64,000 bases of DNA from Diplonema japonicum. Taxonomy: Eukaryota; Euglenozoa; Diplonemea; Diplonemida; Diplonemidae. The position numbers and the translations under genes are program-made. The notes beneath the pieces were generated by a model that saw nothing but the letters and a program-made list of their open reading frames with translations, was not told where the DNA came from and did no database searches. Positions 26,806 through 35,008 of the stretch are shown here, one piece after another. The stretch lies in contig OZ025732.1 of assembly GCA_964019335.1 (NCBI GenBank), forward strand, positions 186,001-250,000, given 5' to 3'. Position 1 is the first letter of the stretch. Every line of letters starts with the position of its first letter.

Positions 26806-28790
26806 ACTGGTTGGCGGACTATGCTGGTGTGGACCGCATCCCCTTCTCTACAATGCAGGAGATCCAGGAGATGTACCACGGCTTCTCACGACTCATCTCC
26901 CCTTCCAGCACTGATGAAGCGCCCGATCCTCTTGGCAACTTTTCCCGCTCGACCTTGTCACGTGCTTGCCTCATGGTCGTTGGTGCAAACTTGGAGGTCT
27001 TCCGTGCGGGCATGAAAGAAAGCCCCTGCTTGATCGTTGGTCCCTTGAAACGAAGTCTCAGCGGCCACTGGTTCATCGCTCTCAGGAAGAAGGGAAGGTA
27101 CATGGTCAAAGACACCGACGTACGGCTAAGGCTCCAGAGCTTCAAACACATCTGCGCACAACATCCTCTGCATCCCAGACGATGTGTGGGCCAGGACAAC
27201 CCCAGGCAGGAAACACAACACACGTGTTCTAGACCCTGAGGCTGAGTTTCGCCAGTTTGAGCCGGTCATCACCCCGGCGGGACCCCAGGTAAGCGACTCG
27301 AGCGCGCGAAAGACTGAGACCGCTCTCAACACCCCGGAAGATCGCACCCTCCTAACTTATGTCACCCTAGCTGCAGCTATAGCTGCATATGCCGCACGCA
27401 CCCGACGGCTCGACACAGGAGTCGCCGCATCAGGTGTGGATGCGCACACCGCTCACTTCGGGCGGCCCGTCGCCACCGCCATCGTAGCCCTAGCTGCCGC
27501 CGTGGCCGCGCGAGCCGTGCACACCGGATGCTCTGTCACCACCACGTCTACGGCAAGCCAGACTAACGTGGTCGGAACTGTCCCGCTCTTCCTGAAGGTC
27601 TCGAGTCTGCACAAGTCTACACCACAGACAGCAGTCGCAACCTGTCAGACGGACCGTGTCACAGCACCTGTACTGTTCTCGATATCATCGACGCTCCAGA
27701 CGGATCCTCCCAGCAGTAGACTGCCCCCGATGGACGCCGGACTGGGGTCGCCCTCGGCCGCGGCGGTCAGACTTACGAAGTCTGTCGAAATTCCGACGCC
27801 CCGCGCGACCCTGTCGAGGCGGCTGGTTACTGAGCCTCGGTTGACACCATGCCTTCCACCGCCAACGGACGTGTCATCCACCCAGCTCGCGGCCTGCACT
27901 CAGTCCACCCGTCGGGACACCGGACACGGGAGTGACACACCGATGCCGTCGTCTACCATGGGACACGCGACACTCCAACCAGTGGTCGGCTCCCAGATTG
28001 TGACAACGTCGGCTGCGGAGTCATCGCTCGCCCGAGCCGTGACAACGCCCGTTCTGGCAGACGCCCCCCTCGGCGCCCGCCAGGTACAGCTCACTCCTTG
28101 CATCCAGTCCGTCCATGAGAACATCGGACTCGGGATGGATACGCCGATGGCTCCCGCCATGGGACACGCGACGCTTCAACCGGTGGTCAACGCCCAGAGA
28201 GACACGACGCTGACCCTGGAGCCGCCCGTGGCCCGAGCCGAGGCAGACGCTCCCCTAGACCCTCACCAGGCGGATGGTGGTTTAGAAATGATCGACCTCA
28301 CGCAGGACTCCCCGGACAGACCCTCGCGCAAGAAGAAGCACGACGGCACTGCTTACGAGCACGAAAGCCGTCGTGGTAAGAGTTCCTCCACAGGCGATGG
28401 GGATCTTCTCATCCTGCGCGAGCAGTCACAGGGTTTTGATCAGGAAGCCCTCAACCGAAGGGCCCTCCAGAGACGGATGGATCGATACCTCAGTCTCTTG
28501 GTCTACTTCCGGCGACACCCGGAGCTCTTGGACGAACACCAGCGTCAGCTCCTGTCGGTCGGTCCCCTCCCGATGCACCTGGACACCTCTCCACATCAAC
28601 TGCTGCTCGAGGCCCGTGACACGGATAGAACTGCCGACCAACAGGCAACCGTCGCCAACCAGGAACAGCTTCTTCTGATTGCGCACAAGGCGTTGCCTAC
28701 CACCGAACGTCTTCGGTTGTCTCACGAATGGCACTCGGGGCTGAACACCGCGGTACAGCAACAGTGGTGGTCGGAGTTCTTCATGAGGAC
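26778..28790 (+). pseudogene. PLE-A downstream part: Josephin-like peptidase, linker, IDLT motif
   Basis: In the frame after 26,805 the sequence reads GRLGLECGWAVINWLADYAG, PFSTMQEIQEMYHGF, CLIVGPLKRSLSGHWFIAL and MVKDTD: an early Cys, a GHW His and a late Asp in the order of Josephin/OTU/papain-type peptidases. A 17-base deletion near 27,157 shifts the frame again. From 27,184 a frame of about 535 codons continues through the Thr/Pro-rich linker, MIDLTQDSPD (28,288) and the helical region to QQQWWSEFF (28,783). There PLE-A homology stops and PLE-B sequence begins. The parts equal one full polyprotein with two frame breaks. Confidence 0.7.
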
Positions 28791-29855
28791 GGGCGGAAAG
28801 GAGAAGGGCGCACTGTACTTCATGGATGGCACGCAAAAAACGGAAGTGAAATATGAGAAGAATCCCATGTCACGGAACCTCCTCCTCCCCCACAGGGGGA
28901 CATGTACATGCTGGAGCCACCACCCACGGAGTCGACGCAAACAGACGACGACCCCCATCCTCAGTCAGCGAGACCTGCCCCACGGGGGACCGATGAGGCA
29001 CAGAGAAATCTGAAGGTGGTCATAGACCTGACTGGCGACGACGACGACAAAGTCTCTGCCCCGACCTCGACCCCGCCATCGGAAACGGCGGAACCTGCGC
29101 CACGGACGGAGGAGCTGGAACTGGCATGCCTCACTACCCACGACGGCGACGAAGCCCTGGCCCCACACTCAGCCCCAGCCCCGGCCCCGCCCCTCGCAAG
29201 CCACCACAAGAAGAAGCGAAAGGGAGGCGCATGCCCGGACGTGTACCTTGGCCACGACACCAAGCTGGTAAGGACCAGCACAGATCGTGCACCAGAGCCA
29301 CCTCTGCTCGTCAAATGGCGGTCCAAGAGCGCGAAGCGCGGGCAGTTGTGCGACGGACAAGCGGAGCCCGCAAAGAAGAAAGACCGCTTGGACCTCCTCA
29401 GGGCGAACCGACGGTCGGGCAAGGCCGCCGTTCACGCCCTGGCTGAAGAACATCGAGCGGGTCTGGAAGATAAGCTCTCCCACACGAAACTGGCGACGGC
29501 CGGGATCGTCGAAGCGGAAGGGGAGTGGACGCCAGAAGCCATGATACGGGTCTGCAAACACGTGCTCGGCGAAGAGCCTAAAACCGCGAAGGAACTCGGG
29601 ATTCACATGAAGTTTGTCCGGTTCGCCCTCATCCTGGACTTTGACAAGACGTGGATCATGGCCAGGTATGACTCGGAAGGCTGGAAGGCGAAGGGGGACG
29701 TCGAGAGACGGCAGCAGTTCACGCGGCACGGAGATATGAGAGCCTTGAAGGATCACTACTTCGTGGCCACTAACTGGCTGTTCTTCACCACGCTGCAGTG
29801 GCATAATGTGGGACAGCGCCACCCCCCAAGAACCACCAAGACCTTACGCAAGTAA
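28791..29855 (+). CDS. PLE-B C-terminal region (SIM-like motif, C-terminal domain)
   Basis: From about 28,902 the frame encodes an acidic/Pro-rich segment with LKVVIDLTGDDDDKVS, a strong match to the V-I-D-L-T type SUMO-interacting motif with an acidic flank. A basic region (HHKKKRKGG) and a domain VCKHVLGEEPKTAKELGIHM to FFTTLQWHNVGQRHPP and TLRK-stop follow. This ending replaces the PLE-A ending (SCMSRACTHFL...LNSYN) but keeps related elements (CKHVLGE against CTHFLGE, ALILDFDKTWIMARYD against CLLVCYDSTWLYASR), so the two C-terminal domains are probably homologous. It lacks its own start and belongs to a chimeric or nested element. Confidence 0.65.
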
Positions 29856-30040
29856 GAGTGCTGGCCCGGCGAGCTACGAGGGCAAAAAACCTCTTTTCTC
29901 CTTGGAGATGAGAGCATATATTATAGTGCGACATGATCAGACTGGAACGGCCGCCCCGGGGCATCCTCTGCTCAACCCGGCGGACGTGGGAGGCCCTTCT
30001 TCGGAAGGTGCCAGTCGCTTGATCAGTGTCGTCGAATGCG
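29856..30040 (+). ncRNA. PLE-B 3' region with conserved stem-loops
   Basis: Shortly after the stop comes AGAGTGCTGGCCCGGCGAGC, TACGAGGGC, matched in PLE-A by AGGAGTGCCGGCCCGGCGTG, CTACGAGGGC; the change CTG to CCG keeps pairing with CGGC. Further on, GGC-CCUUC-UUCG-GAAGG-U-GCC (29,992-30,012) is a hairpin with a UUCG tetraloop and is identical at 7,229-7,249. A long-range stem (GACTGG with CCAGTC) encloses it. It is probably the RNA structure recognised by the element's reverse transcriptase. Confidence 0.5.
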
Positions 30041-30089
30041 CGCTATATTTTATATTTTATAAGTACATATAACAATCGATTGAAAGAAG

Positions 30090-30360
30090 AAGAACGTTTA
30101 CCAAGAGGTGGAGCTGTCTGGGTTTGACAGGGTGAAGGACCTGTACAGGAAGGCGGCAGAGGCTTCTGCGGTGGAGGAGGGGATGTTCCTCTTGCACTTC
30201 GAAGGTGTTGTCTTGGATAATGATGGGACATCTAGCGGCGGTGGGAAGGAGCAGGAGATACAGCAGCTTGGGATGGGGCAGGGGAGCGAGCTTCTCTTGT
30301 GCGGTATTCATAATAAAACACTTGATGTCAGTCATGTGGAACTCTCGAGTCGAAAAGAGG
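30090..30360 (+). pseudogene. UBL domain fragment of the prenyl-type UBL-LRR gene
   Basis: It encodes QEVELSGFDRVKDLYRKAAE, EEGMFLLHFEGVVLDNDGTS and GQGSELLLCGIHNKTLDVSH up to SSRKE, the N-terminal complement of the gene at 3,702 (nearly identical over 3,695-3,875). PLE-B interrupts it after GAGTCGAAAAGAGG. The true N-terminus is missing because the PLE-B 3' end lies immediately upstream. Confidence 0.7.
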
Positions 30361-31751
30361 CTGCGAACTGGAAGTTCAAGCCCACGCGTTTCACACACGG
30401 GCACACAGCAGCTCCCTCAACACAGGGCCCAGGTATCCTGAAGGGCATGATGCAGCAAGCGCTTTGCCTCACCAACAGCTCACCGGACTTCAAGAGGCAA
30501 ATTGCAAAGACATACTTCAGTTTGCGCGATCGAGGGCACGAGCACAAACTCCTGAACCGAGCATTCCACGAGTTCCTTTGTGAGCGCGTCAACAAGAACT
30601 ACGGCTGGGAGAAAGGGGAGCTCCAAAGTTTCTTTACCGAAGCAGGGAAGAACTACAGAGCAGGCCGCGAACTTGACGAATGCTACCCGGATCTCGCGTA
30701 TGTGGGACGTAAGGACCCCCGAAAGAGCACAGCCCTCCCCTCCGAACCGACGCAGACAACACAAGAGTCCACCTCCACCGCTGACACGAGCTCGCAAAAG
30801 GAACCACCTCCACAACAGCCGCCCTCAACGGAAACGACACCAATGGAGACACTTACATCGGAATACCCCACGTCGCTACACCAGGAAAGTGGCGAAGGAC
30901 GCGTAGGCCTCGAGTGTGGTTGGGCCGTGGTGAACTGGATCGCAGACTACGCAGAGCTGGCACGCATGCCGTTCGCAGAGATGCAGACAATCCAACACCA
31001 CCTCTGTACCTCGGAGTTCGCCCTGCACACCGAGGGGCATGCGAAGGAGTACCAGCCGAACGAGAAAGGCGACTTCTCCCAAGATACCCTGTCCCTTGCC
31101 TGCCAAAAGATCCTTGGCGAAGAGGCCTCGCTGCAGAGCGTGGTCAAGAGCGGACGGTACCCAGTTCTGGTAATCGGCCCGCCGAAAGGCTCCAGGACGG
31201 GCCACTGGACTACAGCCATCAAAACCGGCAGGTCGTGGTACACCGTGATGGACACAGACAAGGAAGAACACCGTGTCAATGGACTGAGGCAGGTCCTACG
31301 TATGTATGACGAACAGAACATCCTGGGTATCACCGAAGAAAGCTGGGCCAGAGCAAGGACCATAAGGGAGCAGAACGGCGGCGGACCAAAAGCGTTCGAC
31401 GTCCACGCTTGCATCAAGGGAGCGCAGGAAGAGGTAATGCCACCGGTTTCAGGCCCCTGTTTGAGCCAGACCCCTGCAGCTAGCCTCACCCCCAATGATG
31501 ACCCGGTCCCTTCACCTGGTCCGGACTCAGACGCTAATCCGGTCTCGATAGTCCCTGACGACCCAGTGCCCACAACTGGCCCAGTCTACGCCACGGACCT
31601 AGTCAGTTCGCCTGGCCCGATCTCTGTCACGGACGCAGTCCCCACCACAGGCCCGGTCCACGCTTCTAGTCTGATCCCCTCCGCAGACCCGGTTCCAACA
31701 CCAGGCGCAGCCTCCACAGCTAGGCGGTTTGGCACTTTGTTTTCGTCCTAA
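30108..31751 (+). CDS. Chimeric frame: UBL fragment fused to PLE-B RT end and Josephin-like peptidase
   Basis: The UBL fragment is followed in frame by the PLE-B RT C-terminus (WKFKPTRFTHGHTAAPSTQG) and the peptidase: VGLECGWAVVNWIADYAELA, PFAEMQTIQHHL, YPVLVIGPPKGSRTGHWTTA, SWYTVMDTDKEE. Cys, His and Asp are all present without a frame break, so this is the most intact peptidase copy. Asp-Pro-Val repeats follow, then the frame leaves the element and stops. There is no upstream ATG; an internal ATG at 30,183 could serve. PLE-B is 5'-truncated within the RT and 3'-truncated in the linker. Confidence 0.6.
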   Translation: MELSGFDRVKDLYRKAAEASAVEEGMFLLHFEGVVLDNDGTSSGGGKEQEIQQLGMGQGSELLLCGIHNKTLDVSHVELSSRKEAANWKFKPTRFTHGHTAAPSTQGPGILKGMMQQALCLTNSSPDFKRQIAKTYFSLRDRGHEHKLLNRAFHEFLCERVNKNYGWEKGELQSFFTEAGKNYRAGRELDECYPDLAYVGRKDPRKSTALPSEPTQTTQESTSTADTSSQKEPPPQQPPSTETTPMETLTSEYPTSLHQESGEGRVGLECGWAVVNWIADYAELARMPFAEMQTIQHHLCTSEFALHTEGHAKEYQPNEKGDFSQDTLSLACQKILGEEASLQSVVKSGRYPVLVIGPPKGSRTGHWTTAIKTGRSWYTVMDTDKEEHRVNGLRQVLRMYDEQNILGITEESWARARTIREQNGGGPKAFDVHACIKGAQEEVMPPVSGPCLSQTPAASLTPNDDPVPSPGPDSDANPVSIVPDDPVPTTGPVYATDLVSSPGPISVTDAVPTTGPVHASSLIPSADPVPTPGAASTARRFGTLFSS

Positions 31752-31800
31752 GAAAAGCAATAAGAATACCTTCTTTTATTCTACTTCTTCGCTTTTATTA

Positions 31801-31878
31801 TGAAGGGGGATAGGTGCAGGTAGAGCATGAGAACAAGGGGGTCTCACAAAGACTTCCTTTAACTCATATATATTTATT
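31801..31878 (+). mobile_element. LINE-A 3' terminal fragment
   Basis: GGGGATAGGTGCAGGTAGA, GAACAAGGGGGTCTCACAAA, GACTTCCTTTAACTCATATA is the reverse complement of the end of the LINE-A copy near 12,346-12,420. It lies between the PLE-B fragment and the leader of the next UBL-ankyrin copy. Confidence 0.7.
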
Positions 31879-31944
31879 ATCAACATGCCCTTATTTCAAC
31901 AAACAACACAGGATATTGAAAGAAAACAAGAAAAGAGACAAAAC

Positions 31945-34838
31945 CATGAAAGGAAGCGAAGGACCATCGGCAGTGACGCTGCAGGCGAGGCTCCCCACCT
32001 CTGAGACCAGGAAGAAGGGAAGGTACATGGTCAAAGACACCGACGTACGGCTAAGGCTCCAGAGCTTCAAACACATCTGCGCGACATACTCCGAACACAA
32101 CATCCTCTGCATCCCAGACGATGTGTGGGCCAGGACAACCCCAGGCAGGAAACACAACACACGTGTTCTAGACCCTGAGGCTGAGTTTCGCCAGTTTGAG
32201 CCGGTCATCACCCCGGCGGGACCCCAGGTAAGCGACTCGAGCGCGCGAAAGACTGAGACCGCTCTCAACACCCCGGAAGATCGCACCCTCCTAACTTATG
32301 TCACCCTAGCTGCAGCTATAGCTGCATATGCCGCACGCACCCGACGGCTCGACACAGGAGTCGCCGCATCAGGTGTGGATGCGCACACCGCTCACTTCGG
32401 GCGGCCCGTCGCCACCGCCATCGTAGCCCTAGCTGCCGCCGTGGCCGCGCGAGCCGTGCACACCGGATGCTCTGTCACCACCACGTCTACGGCAAGCCAG
32501 ACTAACGTGGTCGGAACTGTCCCGCTCTTCCTGAAGGTCTCGAGTCTGCACAAGTCTACACCACAGACAGCAGTCGCAACCTGTCAGACGGACCGTGTCA
32601 CAGCACCTGTACTGTTCTCGATATCATCGACGCTCCAGACGGATCCTCCCAGCAGTAGACTGCCCCCGATGGACGCCGGACTGGGGTCGCCCTCGGCCGC
32701 GGCGGTCAGACTTACGAAGTCTGTCGAAATTCCGACGCCCCGCGCGACCCTGTCGAGGCGGCCGGTTACTGAGCCTCGGTTGACACCATGCCTTCCACCG
32801 CCAACGGACGTGTCATCCACCCAGCTCGCGGCCTGCACTCAGTCCACCCGTCGGGACACCGGACACGGGAGTGACACACCGATGCCGTCGTCTACCATGG
32901 GACACGCGACACTCCAACCAGTGGTCGGCTCCCAGATTGTGACAACGTCGGCTGTGGAGTCATCGCTCGCCCGAGCCGTGACAACGCCCGTTCTGGCAGA
33001 CGCCCCCCTCGGCGCCCGCCAGGTACAGCTCACTCCTTGCATCCAGTCCGTCCATGAGAACATCGGACTCGGGATGGATACGCCGATGGTCTTCAACCGG
33101 TGGTCAACGCCCAGAGAGACACGACGTTGACCCTGGAGCCGCCCGTGGCCCGAGCCGAGGCAGACGCTCCCCTAGACCCTCACCAGGCGGATGGTGGTTT
33201 AGAAATGATCGACCTCACGCAGGACTCCCCGGACAGACCCTCGCGCAAGAAGAAGCACGACGGCACTGCTTACGAGCACGAAAGCCGTCGTGGTAAGAGT
33301 TCCTCCACAGGCGATGGGGATCTTCTCATCCTGCGCGAGCAGTCACAGGGTTTTGATCAGGAAGCCCTCAACCGAAGGGCCCTCCAGAGACGGATGGATC
33401 GATACCTCAGTCTCTTGGTTTACTTCCGGCGACACCCGGAGCTCTTGGACGAACACCAGCGTCAGCTCCTGTCGGTCGGTCCCCTCCCGATGCACCTGGA
33501 CACCTCTCCACATCAACTGCTGCTCGAGGCCCGTGACACGGATAGAACTGCCGACCAACAGGCAACCGTCGCCAACCAGGAACAGCTTCTTCTGATTGCG
33601 CACAAGGCGTTGCCTACCACCGAACGTCTTCGGTTGTCTCACGAATGGCACTCGGGGCTGAACACCGCGGTACAGCAACAGTGGTGGTCGGAGTTCTTCG
33701 CCCAAGGCGGCTGGAAACACCCACTCTTCGGTTCCGAGGCCCCAAGAGGTGACGAGGTCGACTGTGCTGAACTCCTACAACTAGGAACTACTGGAGACGA
33801 CCCTACGCAATGTAGGAGTGCCGGCCCGGCGTGCTACGAGGGCGATAGGCTATGCAGGGTCTCACAGACCTCGCACCCTATGATTTTAGTTTCCACCTTT
33901 TCCTTTTCCACTTCTTGACTTTTAACTTCCCTTCTGCTTTCCCAACATGGTTTCCGTCCCGGGTATGACGTTAAACTGCGTCCGCCGACACATTTGGGTC
34001 AACATTCTCTGATGACCAAGCCGTCTTTTTCCGTTTCTTCTCCCCTTCTCTTTGTTATGTTATTTTCATTATTCTTTCTGGCGATAGACTGATACGGGCC
34101 ATGGAAGCAACCTCTGCTTAATTCCTGGTACGTGGGAGGCTCCTCTTGAGGATGTCACCTTTTCCCTTTTTTACTCGACTCTCTGTTTTCGTATGCAGTA
34201 TTTATTCTTTCCCACCCCTTTTTATCTATTTCTTCGCTTCTTCATCCTAACTTAAAACCATTTCAGCCACCTCTGAGACCATCAGCATTGAGGCAGTGGC
34301 TTCGGAGGAGATGATGAAGGTGAAGGAGAGGATCGCATCGATGGGAGGGTTGGATGTGAACTTCTTCACCCTCACCTTCGATGGGGAGGTGGTGGCGGCG
34401 GCTGCTGACGACGGCGGTGGACAGCTTGTCAGAGATCTTCCTTTTGAGGATGGAAGCATGCTTGAAGTGGTGGTGTGCAAGAGGCAGGCGGCTCTGTTGA
34501 AACTCTCTGAGATGGGGATCAAAGTGAAAGGAAGGGACTTGTACGGAGTCTTACGTGATGACATTTCAGATTTCATGAAAGAGAAGGCCGTAGTAGAGAA
34601 CGACAAGATGTGCGAGGTTTTGAACTTTCTCCTGGATGCTGGGGTGAGTGGTGGGGAGGAGGAGGCCCTTCACATGGCGGCCCAGCACAATCTTCCTTCT
34701 TGTGTGGATGTCCTCTTGATTCGCACTTCTGTGGATGTGAATTCAAAAGTGTCTCTTCCTGACGATTGGCATGATCCGTCCACATGTTTCGTCATCAGCG
34801 GCCATTCATCGAACACTTCCGCGTGCCCAGAAACTACC
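31945..34838 (+). pseudogene. UBL-ankyrin pseudogene split by PLE-A and truncated
   Basis: The family leader (CAACACAGGATATTGAAAGA, AAAAGAGACAAAACC) and ATG at 31,945 start MKGSEGPSAVTLQARLPTSE. PLE-A intervenes from about 32,010 to 34,266. The UBL then resumes (TISIEAVASEEMMKVKERIA) and continues through the helical bridge and the first ankyrin repeat to SLPDDWHDPS at about 34,777. There a piece of the PC-esterase-like gene (34,787-34,838, minus strand) replaces the remaining repeats. Confidence 0.75.
32010..34266 (+). mobile_element. PLE-A, second copy at the same UBL position
   Basis: It begins GGAAGAAGGGAAGGTACATG, about 150 bases further into the element than the copy at 7,851, and ends at the same CAG before CCACCTCTGAGACCA (31,995-32,009 and 34,267-34,281). 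It shares the 9,020-type deletion (GATGGTCTTCAACCGG) with that copy. A further deletion joins GACGAG directly to GTCGACTGTGCTGAAC near 33,757, removing most of the C-terminal domain. The shared deletion suggests duplication of one insertion followed by separate deletions. Confidence 0.8.
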
Positions 34839-34861
34839 CCCTCCCCCCCCCAGCCAAATTT

Positions 34862-35008
34862 TACCCCCACCCCGATAACCTGTTTTCTTTTTTTACTTGC
34901 TTTTTACTCCTACATACAATATCATTTCAGCCCACCCGATAACGTAATCTAAAAAGAAGAGAAAAAAAGAATACTGAGGTTCGGCACACCCACAGTAGCC
35001 AAAAGAAA
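34862..35008 (+). promoter_or_regulatory. Conserved 5' flank of the second UBL-LRR gene
   Basis: It is identical in layout to 17,770-17,905: CCCGATAACCTGTTTTC, TACTTGCTTTTTACTCCTAC, ATACAATATCATTTCAG (34,930), CCCACCCGATAACGTAATC and an A-rich leader. The first acceptor-like sequence of the other copy is missing here. Confidence 0.4.

Noticed and set aside
26778-27140. ULP1/SENP (C48) SUMO protease for the PLE peptidase
   Set aside because: In C48 enzymes the His and Asp precede the Cys; here the Cys comes first, as in Josephin, OTU and papain-like folds.
31814-31944. Coding extension upstream of the ATG at 31,945
   Set aside because: The open frame runs through the LINE-A 3' end and the untranslated leader shared with other family members.
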